From positions 1-37,291 of the forward strand of contig JAIEFT010000022.1 in NCBI GenBank assembly GCA_029066805.1: a DNA stretch of 37,291 nt, written 5' to 3'. Each line of letters opens with the position of its first letter. Positions within the stretch are counted from its first letter, which is position 1. Of the stretch, positions 8,905 through 16,177 are shown piece by piece. Both the position numbers and the translations under genes were made by a program. The notes under the pieces were generated by a model. The model saw nothing but the letters and a program-made list of their open reading frames with translations. It had not been told where the DNA came from and made no database searches. Origin of the DNA: Clostridiales bacterium. GTDB taxonomy: Bacteria > Bacillota > Clostridia > Christensenellales > Pumilibacteraceae.

Positions 8905-9864
8905 TTAAACCCGATTTTTGGATTTTACCGCGCCGTTATCGCACTTGTTTCCCCACGAATCGATAAGCTCGTCCTCTTTGTAAACGCAGATGATTTCGCA
9001 ATGATTGGCACACTTGCCGCACTCAAAGCCGCGCGTTTTAAATTCTATGTCCGCAGTTTCGAATGAGAACGGTTTTTCTTTTCCGCTCCTTCGCGCCAGC
9101 ACAGCAACGCCGAACGCACCCATAAGGTGTCCGTTCTCGTCAACGATAACCTCGCTGCCGACCGCGTCCTCAAACGCGCGCTTCACGCCCACGTTTTTGC
9201 TGACGCCGCCCTGAAAAACTATGGGCGCTTTTATCTTTTTGCCCTTGCCTATATTGTTAAGGTAGTTTGTAACGACCGCCTTGCACAAGCCTGCGATTAT
9301 GTCCTCTTTTTTATGCCCGATCTGCGCCTTGTGCACGAGGTCGCTTTCGGCAAAAACCGTGCACCTGGCGGCAATATTCGTAGGCTTTTTGGAAGTCAGC
9401 GCAAGCTCGCCGAAATCCTCGACCGACACGCCCAGCCTATGCGCCTGACTAGACAAAAACGATCCCGTGCCTGCCGCGCACAGCGTGTTCATCGCATAAT
9501 CGACTACAAAGCCGTTTTCGATGATAATGATTTTGGAATCCTGCCCGCCTATTTCGAAAATAGTGTTTACTTCGGGATGGATAGTAGTAGTGCCGATTGC
9601 GTGCGCCGTTATTTCGTTTTTAACCACGCAAGCGCCCGTCATAACGCCGATCAGCTTTCTGGCGCTTCCCGTCGTTCCCACAGAAACAATATCTGCGTCT
9701 TTTCCGACCAATTGACTTTCCAAGGCTTTCAGCAGTTTTTTAACCGCGCCGGTAGGATCGCCTTCCGTCCACAGATATTCCTTTGCGAGGATATTATTAT
9801 CGCCGTCGATTACGACGCCCTTGGTGGAAATAGAGCCTATGTCTATACCTAAATACGCTTTCAT
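8905..9864 (-). CDS. 2-hydroxyacyl-CoA dehydratase activase-like ATPase (BadF/HgdC family)
   Basis: This 319-residue protein is an ASKHA-fold ATPase of the BadF/BadG/HgdC family. It shows the phosphate-1 motif GIDIGSISTKG, then GTTGSARKL and the FEIGGQDSKI motif. C129 (LCAAGTGSF) and C168 (ARCTVFAESD) match the two cysteines that hold the [4Fe-4S] cluster at the HgdC dimer interface. The family couples ATP hydrolysis to injection of a low-potential electron into a partner iron-sulfur enzyme. A C-terminal extension carries further cysteines (CGKCANHC, CVYK, NKCDNG), as seen in fused or DUF2229-associated activases, and may hold another metal site. Its ATG overlaps the stop of the dehydratase-like gene by four bases. 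It is the last gene before the terminator. The physiological substrate cannot be read from the sequence. Confidence 0.92.
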   Translation of the reverse strand: MKAYLGIDIGSISTKGVVIDGDNNILAKEYLWTEGDPTGAVKKLLKALESQLVGKDADIVSVGTTGSARKLIGVMTGACVVKNEITAHAIGTTTIHPEVNTIFEIGGQDSKIIIIENGFVVDYAMNTLCAAGTGSFLSSQAHRLGVSVEDFGELALTSKKPTNIAARCTVFAESDLVHKAQIGHKKEDIIAGLCKAVVTNYLNNIGKGKKIKAPIVFQGGVSKNVGVKRAFEDAVGSEVIVDENGHLMGAFGVAVLARRSGKEKPFSFETADIEFKTRGFECGKCANHCEIICVYKEDELIDSWGNKCDNGAVKSKNRV

Positions 9865-10946
9865 ACCGCCTTACTCCTTTCGCTGAGCTTTCTGACTTCT
9901 ATCATATCATAAAACGCTTCGAGCCGCGTTTTTACGCCCGTTTCGCTCGTTTGCGAGTCGAAGCTGAAATGTAGAATAGGAATATTCAAATCCTCGCTCA
10001 CACGCTGCAAAATGGGCATTGCGTCGTTTTCCGGCATACACCCGAACGACTTGACCTGTATAACGCCGTCGCAGCCCGACCGAGCAAACTCGATTGCTTC
10101 CGCTATCGTGCTGTTTGCCGTCGCGCCTATATCGAACTTGACGTAGCTTTTGGCATAATCGCGCTTGCGCTTGTTTTCGTTATGAATAAGCGTGCACGAA
10201 AAATTCATTTTTCTGTAAACCTCCATACCGAACTTGGCGAGCTCCTTTTCCATAAAATGATTGGAAAACGGTTCTTGTACGGTATAGTAATCGCCCACAA
10301 ATCCTACCTTTATCGTTTCCTCGGGCTTGTCCACCTTGATGGCGTTTAACGCGTTCCAATACTCCTTGATAAGCCGCTTTACCGCTTTGCCGTCGGGCGC
10401 GGAGGCAAGCTTTGACAAGAACTCGTTATACGTTCTGTCAAACTCGCCGTCGTTTACCTCAAACCCGACGTTGCGGCGAATAAAGTCCTCAAACTTATCA
10501 AGCGCCTGCACTATTTTGGACGCCACAGGTAGCGCCGCAACCACCTTTACGATCGATACGTCGGGATTGATTATTTTAAAATGCTCCATTATGGACTTGG
10601 GTGAAGTCCACTTTATTTCCGACATGTTAAAGAACTCGAATTCATAGCCCATGTCTTGCAATATCTGTTTTTGAAGCTCGCCGTAATAATTCAGTCGGCA
10701 TTCGCCGTAAATCTGCAAAAGACAGTTTGCGCCCAGCTCCAAAACCTCTAGATACGTGCCTAAGCAGTACTTAAACGGCGCACAGACGTAATCGGGACTG
10801 TACTTGCTGCCCAGCTCGAGCGTTTTTTTGGTTATCGGCGGAGGAATGAGATAATTTACCTCAAACCCTTTTTCGAGAATATACCTAAATGCATATGCAT
10901 AGTTCCCTATGTGCGGGAAACAAACGATCCTATCCTTGTGATTCAT
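9861..10946 (-). CDS. 2-hydroxyacyl-CoA dehydratase D-component-like protein
   Basis: This 361-residue protein belongs to the 2-hydroxyacyl-CoA dehydratase / BcrB-HgdB-like superfamily. Cysteines occur at C9, in VCAPFKYC, in GANCLLQIYGEC and, in the C-terminal half, in RSGCDG and SFGCMPEND. These positions are typical of the cluster-binding sites of this fold. Its partner would be the activase encoded immediately downstream. The protein is one piece of what is a single large fused protein in some Clostridia. Known relatives include dehydratases of hydroxyacyl-CoA and the double-cubane cluster proteins, so the reaction could be a dehydration or another low-potential reduction. No CoA-transferase or CoA-ligase gene is nearby to point to a fermentation route. 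It is intact, soluble and in an operon. Confidence 0.88.
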   Translation of the reverse strand: MNHKDRIVCFPHIGNYAYAFRYILEKGFEVNYLIPPPITKKTLELGSKYSPDYVCAPFKYCLGTYLEVLELGANCLLQIYGECRLNYYGELQKQILQDMGYEFEFFNMSEIKWTSPKSIMEHFKIINPDVSIVKVVAALPVASKIVQALDKFEDFIRRNVGFEVNDGEFDRTYNEFLSKLASAPDGKAVKRLIKEYWNALNAIKVDKPEETIKVGFVGDYYTVQEPFSNHFMEKELAKFGMEVYRKMNFSCTLIHNENKRKRDYAKSYVKFDIGATANSTIAEAIEFARSGCDGVIQVKSFGCMPENDAMPILQRVSEDLNIPILHFSFDSQTSETGVKTRLEAFYDMIEVRKLSERSKAV

Positions 10947-10957
10947 AAGCCCCTCCG

Positions 10958-11890
10958 TCAGTCGTAACTCTGTTGTTGCTCTGCTTGCTTTTTCAGCTCG
11001 ATAATATCAACAAAACTCTCTAAACGCGTTTCCATACCGGCAGTGCCGAACTGTGCGTCTACCGTCAAGGCGATCATCGGCTTTTCGGTGTACTTACGTA
11101 TAAGCAGCTCGTCCATCATACTGTCCGTGCCGCACGGAAACGCCGTTACCAATATTATACCGTCAACCTTATCCTTCATCAGCTCTACCGCGCCAACAAG
11201 ATGACGGTTGTACGGCCACTGCATTGTTATTGACACGTCGAGCGATGCGCGAACGCATTCCCGCTCGTCTACGTAATCCGCGATTATCGGCTCGCAGCCC
11301 ATCGCTTTGACGGCGTTAATTATCGGCTCGCCTATGTATTTATCTCCTACGCAATACGAGTGCGCAACAATAAGAATTTTTGTCTTGTTTGAGCTTTCGA
11401 GCACGGCGTTTTGCTTTTGCTCGCGAAGCATATCAAAGTTCATCTGCGCCTGCTTAGCCATTATATACGCATATTTGATTTGCGAACGCTTGACGCCAAG
11501 GAATTTGCCCATTTTAAAAACCGCCTTGCGTTCGCGATAAACCTTTCTGTCGTAAATATCGTAATACAAAAGCTTGACGTTTCTGTCGCGAAACGTCGTG
11601 TTCACAATATCGGGCAGAGCCCAAAATTTAGTGCACATCTCATACTTCATCCAGTACTTTTGCCGCGGCACGAATATGTAATCGCACTTGCCTATAAGCC
11701 ACTCGATATGTCCGAGCATAAGCTTAGACGGCAGACAGGCTTCGTCGATCGCAAGATTTGAACCGTTTGTAACGACTTGCTTGTCGGTTTCGGGGCTGAC
11801 AATATAATCAATGCCTATCTCGTCGAAAAACGTCGTCCAAAATTTATGATGCTTATAATATAAAAGCGCTCTCGGTATTCCTATCTTCAT
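10958..11890 (-). CDS. activase-associated 2-hydroxyacyl-CoA dehydratase-like protein (DUF2229 type)
   Basis: This 310-residue protein starts MKIGIPRALLYYKHHKFW, the typical opening of the DUF2229 family linked to acyl-CoA dehydratase activases. Conserved cysteines lie in DEACLPSK, WLIGKCDY, YEMCTKF, AHSYCVGD and AFPCGTDSMM. The ending, VDAQFGTAGMETRLESFVDI, closely echoes the end of the neighbouring 361-residue protein, which suggests that the two are distant paralogues forming a heterodimer-like pair. The gap to the next gene is 11 bases and the gap to degV is 3 bases. The conserved cysteines make an iron-sulfur role likely, but the substrate is unknown. Confidence 0.88.
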   Translation of the reverse strand: MKIGIPRALLYYKHHKFWTTFFDEIGIDYIVSPETDKQVVTNGSNLAIDEACLPSKLMLGHIEWLIGKCDYIFVPRQKYWMKYEMCTKFWALPDIVNTTFRDRNVKLLYYDIYDRKVYRERKAVFKMGKFLGVKRSQIKYAYIMAKQAQMNFDMLREQKQNAVLESSNKTKILIVAHSYCVGDKYIGEPIINAVKAMGCEPIIADYVDERECVRASLDVSITMQWPYNRHLVGAVELMKDKVDGIILVTAFPCGTDSMMDELLIRKYTEKPMIALTVDAQFGTAGMETRLESFVDIIELKKQAEQQQSYD

Positions 11891-11893
11891 ATT

Positions 11894-12739
11894 TTACTTT
11901 GCAAAGAATGCAACCGCTATTGCATTCGGTCCTACGTGCGTGCCTATCGTACTGCCTATGATATACGAAGGTATATATTCCGTTTTGCCCTTCCAAAGAT
12001 GTTCGCTGTCTTTAAGATACTTTTGCAAATAGTCGTCCGATAAACCCGAATACGCAAGCGCGTACGGCATATCAAAGTCAATGCCTCCGCATTTTTCAAC
12101 AAGCTGATTTAATAGATTGTTGCTCTTTTTTGACCCCATCGCCTTGCCCAATAATTTAATTTCACCTTTAACAACGGAAATAACGGGTTTTATGGAAAGT
12201 ATTTCGCCCGCTATCGCCGCAACGGACGAAATACGCCCGCCTTTACGCAGATACTTTAAAGTATCCAACACTGCAAGCAATTGAATTTTGCTCTTTTTTA
12301 CGTCAAGCTCCTTTGCTATGTCGGCAGCGGACTTGCCTTCCCGTACCAGCCGTAAAGCGTATTGCAGCAATATTCTCTCGCCTATGCTCGCTTCGATGCT
12401 GTCCACTACATGAACCTTGCCCGCAAACTTTTTTGCCGCTTTCACCGCGCCGGAATATGTGCCCGACAGCTTAGAGGAAATAGTAATAGCTATTACGTCG
12501 CTGCCGTCTGCGGTCAGCTGCTTAAAGCTTTCCTCCCAGCTGTATTCGTTGATCTGGCTTGTTTGCGGCAGTTCGGCGCTTTCTATCAGCTTTTCAAAAA
12601 ATTCCCTGTGAGATAAGTCTATGCCGTCCGAATACTCCTCGTCGCCGAAACGCACCTTCAACGGAATCAAAGATATGCCCAATTCTTCCGCCTCGTTTTT
12701 TTCCACGTCGGAAGCCGAGTCCACTATAATTTTAATCAT
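11894..12739 (-). CDS. DegV family fatty-acid-binding protein
   Basis: This 281-residue protein has the DegV signatures: DSASDVEKNEAEELGI at the N-terminus, VRFGDEEYSDG, PQTSQINEY, AITISSKLSGTYSGA, VVDSIEASIGE and LDTLKYLRKGGRIS. DegV proteins bind a fatty acid between two lobes and, as FakB, present it to a fatty-acid kinase. No fakA-like kinase gene is in the window. The gene overlaps the end of marR by eight bases and lies three bases before the DUF2229-type gene. It is therefore co-transcribed with the regulator and the dehydratase-like trio, which links acyl-chain handling with acyl-CoA chemistry. Confidence 0.92.
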   Translation of the reverse strand: MIKIIVDSASDVEKNEAEELGISLIPLKVRFGDEEYSDGIDLSHREFFEKLIESAELPQTSQINEYSWEESFKQLTADGSDVIAITISSKLSGTYSGAVKAAKKFAGKVHVVDSIEASIGERILLQYALRLVREGKSAADIAKELDVKKSKIQLLAVLDTLKYLRKGGRISSVAAIAGEILSIKPVISVVKGEIKLLGKAMGSKKSNNLLNQLVEKCGGIDFDMPYALAYSGLSDDYLQKYLKDSEHLWKGKTEYIPSYIIGSTIGTHVGPNAIAVAFFAK

Positions 12740-13181
12740 TATTTTTTACCAGGTCCTTATAATAGGTTTTTAGATTTTCGACTATCGTCCCAAGCGATTT
12801 GTAAAAGAATATTCTTTCGTCCGCGGTAAAATCCACGCTGCCCGCCGCAACGGCTTTGTCCGCCCTTTCGGAAATATCAGAGGCAATTTCTTTACCTCTG
12901 TCTGTCAATACTATAACGGCGTTGCGGCCGTTAGCGTCATATTCGGCATAACCGTTATCCTGCATAATTTTAAGCGCACGCGAAATCGCCGCCTTATCTT
13001 CCAGCGTCAGCTCAACAAGCGCTTTAGCCGTAAGCCCTTGCGGGTTTTTATATAGATAGTAAAGACACATAACATGAATCGGCTTTAACCCAAACTTCTC
13101 TATCTCGAAAGTCTTGATCTTCTGCACCAGCTTGTTCAGCGCCAGAATGGAAACCGTAAAATCAACGAATAAATCTTCCAT
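12732..13181 (-). CDS. MarR family transcriptional regulator, first gene of the operon
   Basis: About 149 residues with a winged-helix MarR domain: a recognition region around LTAKALVELTLEDKAAISRA and a wing at YAEYDANGRNAVIVLTDRGKEIA. The start is taken as the ATG at 13181, five bases after AAAAGG; a GTG two codons earlier (13187) is possible. Two matching palindromes flank its promoter, so it very likely represses its own operon. The linkage to a fatty-acid-binding DegV protein recalls FabT-type lipid regulators, but the ligand is not known. The stop codon lies inside degV. Confidence 0.9.
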   Translation of the reverse strand: MEDLFVDFTVSILALNKLVQKIKTFEIEKFGLKPIHVMCLYYLYKNPQGLTAKALVELTLEDKAAISRALKIMQDNGYAEYDANGRNAVIVLTDRGKEIASDISERADKAVAAGSVDFTADERIFFYKSLGTIVENLKTYYKDLVKNND

Positions 13182-13190
13182 AATCACCTT

Positions 13191-13210
13191 TTAGTTGATT
13201 AGTCAACTAA
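13191..13210. promoter_or_regulatory. operator 1 of the MarR operon
   Basis: A perfect palindrome with eight-base arms TTAGTTGA and TCAACTAA and a four-base centre TTAG. It lies between the -10 box and the ribosome site of marR, where a bound dimer would block transcription. Confidence 0.8.
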
Positions 13211-13213
13211 CCC

Positions 13214-13242
13214 AGTATATATTATACCAAGCGCATTGTCAA
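13214..13242 (-). promoter_or_regulatory. promoter of the MarR-DegV-activase operon
   Basis: TTGACA (13242-13237), a 17-base spacer and TATACT (13219-13214) on the minus strand. The -35 box overlaps one arm of a further inverted repeat, TCAACC/GGTTGA (13239-13255). Confidence 0.85.
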
Positions 13243-13250
13243 CCGATTTG

Positions 13251-13264
13251 GTTGATTAGTCAAC
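13251..13264. promoter_or_regulatory. operator 2 of the MarR operon
   Basis: A second copy of the operator core, GTTGA-TTAG-TCAAC, just upstream of the -35 box. Its centre is 57 bases from the centre of operator 1, and the four-base centre TTAG is identical in both. Confidence 0.75.
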
Positions 13265-13317
13265 TATTTTATCGGAATTATATTTAATAGTACGTTATAA
13301 AAACAAGCAATAACTCG

Positions 13318-13412
13318 TCGCCCACAAGATTGCTCGCGAGGACGCAACACACTGCCTAATTTGCATGAATAATAAAACCCCCACTTTCGTGGGGAATTTA
13401 CGTTCAATGTAC
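13318..13412. repeat. composite intergenic repeat E1 (degenerate)
   Basis: This is the outermost member of a family of related intergenic elements (E1-E5). It contains an ACAAGATTG plus GC-hairpin motif (13325 onward), a stretch resembling E2 next to the Cs of the hairpin, the terminator hairpin, and an inverted copy of the tail motif (AATTTACGTTCAATGTAC). The remaining bases, 13413-13607, hold no gene or structure that I can support. Confidence 0.55.
13378..13394 (-). terminator. terminator after the restriction endonuclease gene
   Basis: A six-to-seven-base stem (CCCCAC with GTGGGG) with a four-base loop, followed on the minus strand by TTTTATTATT. It lies about 210 bases beyond the stop codon. 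Its core is nearly identical to the terminator at 16060-16077. Confidence 0.8.
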
Positions 13413-13607
13413 AAAATCTAATTTTTCAAAAAGCTAACCAGTCGACGAGTAATCGTGTTACATTCCATTTTTATCAAACGTACACGTCATTGTTCACCTC
13501 TTCCTGCCTGCGCCGTTTTTGTAAACAATCCCCATATTTGTTAAATCATCAAATAATATTTCCGCGAAAATTCACAGGCTTTGCGATGTAACCAAAATTT
13601 GATAGGC

Positions 13608-14279
13608 TTAAATTTCTAAAGTAGTATGATAATAGTTTCGGAAATTCGTCTTTAATTTCTCCAGCCAATCATTCGCATTATTTTCACCACGATACATTTT
13701 TTGAGTTTCATACACTGCTTTCAAAAAATCTTCTTTAGAGGAAAAAACTGAAGGAAGCCCGTTCTTAAAAGAAGAGCTAGGGCGAATGTTGTATATAACA
13801 TTCCTTTTTACTTGCGTATTTAATGGATAGCGTTTGCCTCTCCCTGCAATTTCCCATATCTTTTTCAGCCATAATTTTTTTATGGTAATATCGCCATCAG
13901 CCATTGTATATCCAAATATAAGATAATCGGCATTAAGCCTATACGGTTTTTCCGCCACGGATGAAACATATGATTCATAATTTGCTATATCAAATGCCGG
14001 CGATGCATTATAATTGAAAGCTTTTACCTCCAACATATTATCTTTAGGATTTGATTCCGACAAATAAAAATCAGGGAATTCTTGTGTATTGGTCGGTTCG
14101 CTCTCATAGATATCATTATCGAGAAACCATTGTTGCAACCAGCTTTGTAAACTATTTCCTACAGTATCTGTTGTTTTCATTGTGACTGTTGTATCGCCCA
14201 AACTAAAAACAATCCTACCCACCTGATTGATAACTGTTGATTTCAGTAGTGTGAAAATTTCTTGTGCTGTTTTTTCCAT
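13608..14279 (-). CDS. type II restriction endonuclease (NgoBV/NlaIV-like)
   Basis: This 223-residue protein has a PD-(D/E)XK nuclease core: P69-D70, then E84-V-K86 in LEVKAF. Length and gene order match those of a small type II enzyme encoded right after its methyltransferase. The overall sequence recalls the NgoBV/NlaIV type, which cuts GGNNCC; this is recall from family resemblance and was not checked. AAGGAG lies eight bases before the ATG. The 65-base gap to the methyltransferase stop suggests a shared transcript, with the methyltransferase made first, which would protect the host. The gene is clearly more AT-rich than the flanking metabolic operons, consistent with horizontal gain. Confidence 0.8.
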   Translation of the reverse strand: MEKTAQEIFTLLKSTVINQVGRIVFSLGDTTVTMKTTDTVGNSLQSWLQQWFLDNDIYESEPTNTQEFPDFYLSESNPKDNMLEVKAFNYNASPAFDIANYESYVSSVAEKPYRLNADYLIFGYTMADGDITIKKLWLKKIWEIAGRGKRYPLNTQVKRNVIYNIRPSSSFKNGLPSVFSSKEDFLKAVYETQKMYRGENNANDWLEKLKTNFRNYYHTTLEI

Positions 14280-14344
14280 ATGTATATCTCCTTTGTAAAG
14301 AATAAAATTACCGTCGAGCCGACTAATGTGATTTATTACTATAA

Positions 14345-15673
14345 TTAGTTATCTTTTATGTAGCACTCTAAAAGTCGAGTAGCGACGGCTTTAATAACAG
14401 GAACAACAACTGTGTTCCCCAGCAAGTCGAATGCTTTTGCTAACCCAACATTATTATTTTCAAACATTGATAGGTTATAACTGTCAGGATATCCGAATAA
14501 ACGCAGCCCCTCACGTAGCGTAAGTCGCCGTATTCCATCGCCGTCCACTACGCCAAGTTTTGCCACATCCATTGCGACCAATGTGGGCGCAACCGCATTA
14601 TTATCGAGTATTTTGCTAAACTCAAAGCTTAATTTGCCCGCAACTATATTATATCCTTTTGGCTTAGTAGTATCTTGTACTCTTTCTTCTATATAGCCGC
14701 CGTTAATCTCTTTTTGCACTAATTTCTTAGGATGTTCCAATACTAGATATCCCTTATTGACCAAATCATCTAATATTTCTTTTAAGTTATCGCTTTTAAA
14801 GAATGTGGAAATTTGCTCTGCCGTCAGTGGCATCCCATCCATCCATTCTATCCCTATTTCATCTGCCCAATGATGCTTTCTTCTTTCCTTGAAGAGCTTT
14901 TCGATCAATTGGGTTTGTTCTGACGTAATCTCCCCTTTAAGACCTATAGTCCAACTATGGATATTGTTATCCCCACCGCGTTTGTCCTTAATAGATTTTC
15001 CATATAACTCTTGTGGCCGATAATGGCGCAACAAACATTTGGTAAAGTGACTTTCTATGCATGGTTTTCCGTGTTCAATAATCTCCCCAAATAACTTAGT
15101 CTTTTCGGGGAAATCGTCCATATAGACTTTAGTTTTTAATGTGCCAACTATATATACTCTCAATCTTGATTGCGCAACGCCAAATTTCTGCGAATCCAAT
15201 AATCTCCATGTGACACTATATCCAAGCCCATTTAATTTACGAAGAATCGTCGTTAATGTCCGCCCAATCGGATCGGCAGTCTTTTCACGATCATGTAATA
15301 TTAGTCCTTCCACATTTTCTAAAATAAAACCATATGGTTGTTTTTCTCGCAAAATTCTTTCTATCTCAAAAAATAGTGTGCCGCGTGTATCTAAAAAACC
15401 ATGACCTTTCCCTGCCGTACTGAACGCCTGACAAGGGAATCCGCCAAGTAGGATATCAAAGTCAGGAATTGTCGCCGCATCAATATCCCGTATATCTCCA
15501 CGTATGATTTCCTGATTAAAATTCGCATTTAAGGCTTGGATTGCGGACGGTTTTATTTCGGAAGTAAGTACACATTGGGTTTTGAACCCCAACTCGGATG
15601 CTGCTTGCTCAAAACCAATTCTTGTACCGCCCATGCCGGCAAATAAATCTATGAATTTAAGCAGCTTTTTCAT
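14345..15673 (-). CDS. DNA cytosine-5 methyltransferase of a type II R-M system
   Basis: This 442-residue C5-cytosine methyltransferase has its motifs in the standard order: I FIDLFAGMGGTRIGFE (SAM binding), IV GGFPCQAFS with catalytic C81, VI ENVEGL, VIII QSRLRVYIVG, IX RRLTLREGLRLFGYP and X GLAKAFDLLGNTVVVPV. The target-recognition region between VIII and IX is long (about residues 190-385). The product adds a methyl group to cytosine C5 in the site cut by the nuclease encoded downstream. The start is the ATG at 15673. The nearest ribosome-site-like GGAG lies about 14 bases away, so translation may be weak. The gene has its own promoter and is AT-rich like the rest of the accessory region. 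Confidence 0.95.
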   Translation of the reverse strand: MKKLLKFIDLFAGMGGTRIGFEQAASELGFKTQCVLTSEIKPSAIQALNANFNQEIIRGDIRDIDAATIPDFDILLGGFPCQAFSTAGKGHGFLDTRGTLFFEIERILREKQPYGFILENVEGLILHDREKTADPIGRTLTTILRKLNGLGYSVTWRLLDSQKFGVAQSRLRVYIVGTLKTKVYMDDFPEKTKLFGEIIEHGKPCIESHFTKCLLRHYRPQELYGKSIKDKRGGDNNIHSWTIGLKGEITSEQTQLIEKLFKERRKHHWADEIGIEWMDGMPLTAEQISTFFKSDNLKEILDDLVNKGYLVLEHPKKLVQKEINGGYIEERVQDTTKPKGYNIVAGKLSFEFSKILDNNAVAPTLVAMDVAKLGVVDGDGIRRLTLREGLRLFGYPDSYNLSMFENNNVGLAKAFDLLGNTVVVPVIKAVATRLLECYIKDN

Positions 15674-15704
15674 ATGCTTTTATTTAATCTCCATAATATT
15701 TTCT

Positions 15705-15733
15705 ATTATAACATATATCTGGCTTTTTGTAAA
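15705..15733 (-). promoter_or_regulatory. promoter of the restriction-modification operon
   Basis: TTTACA (15733-15728), a 17-base spacer ending in TGT (extended -10) and TATAAT (15710-15705) on the minus strand, 31 bases before the methyltransferase start. Confidence 0.8.
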
Positions 15734-15860
15734 TGAAATGCGTCCTAATTCCAGCATTTCGACATGCCAAACAGTTAATTCCGACCAGTCGAGAGTTTCT
15801 GCACAATTGCGTTAGGAGTTTGTAGCACAAATAATAATTTGTGGTTTTTGCAATAAAAAA

Positions 15861-15891
15861 TGACCGCCCAAAAAATGCAAAAAGTCGGTCA
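15861..15891 (-). terminator. hairpin and T-run upstream of the R-M promoter
   Basis: A TGACCG/CGGTCA stem with a 19-base loop is followed on the minus strand by TTTTTTATT. It would stop transcription arriving from the metallopeptidase side. The loop is long, so efficiency is uncertain. Confidence 0.5.
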
Positions 15892-15921
15892 ATAAGCAAA
15901 CTACTTATAGATTCACTGCCT

Positions 15922-16110
15922 TGGTACACCCAACAAGATTGTGCGCGGACTACGCGCCGAAGAACATTAACTCTTGATTATATTGCGCTTTCTTTTTGTA
16001 TGCATTGATTTGTTTATTCTATTCTACGGCACACTACTCCATTTGCTGGAATAGTAAAACCCCCACTTTCGTGGGGGCTTGGTATACCACATTGAACATA
16101 AATTGAACTT
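15922..16110. repeat. composite intergenic repeat E2 with a 19-base tRNA-Arg 3'-end copy
   Basis: Bases 15922-15940 match the 3' end of tRNA-Arg (21125-21143) at 18 of 19 positions. A GC hairpin, a segment shared with E4 (CTACGGCACACTACTCCATT, from 16024), a terminator hairpin and the tail GGTATACCACATTGAACATA (16081 onward) follow. E2 and E4 are diverged copies of one element of about 190 bases or more. Confidence 0.7.
16060..16077 (-). terminator. terminator of the metallopeptidase gene
   Basis: A perfect seven-base stem (CCCCCAC/GTGGGGG) with a TTTC loop, followed on the minus strand by TTTTACTATT. It is embedded in repeat E2. Confidence 0.85.
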
Positions 16111-16177
16111 AATGGATCATCTAAATAGTAATAGAATGTACTCAATCTAAAACGAATATTCTACGCTAAATTGAAAT

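Noticed and set aside
15684-15929. 81-codon minus-strand open frame upstream of the methyltransferase
   Set aside because: It runs through the R-M promoter, a terminator hairpin and the tRNA-like copy in E2, has no ribosome site and no protein-like composition.
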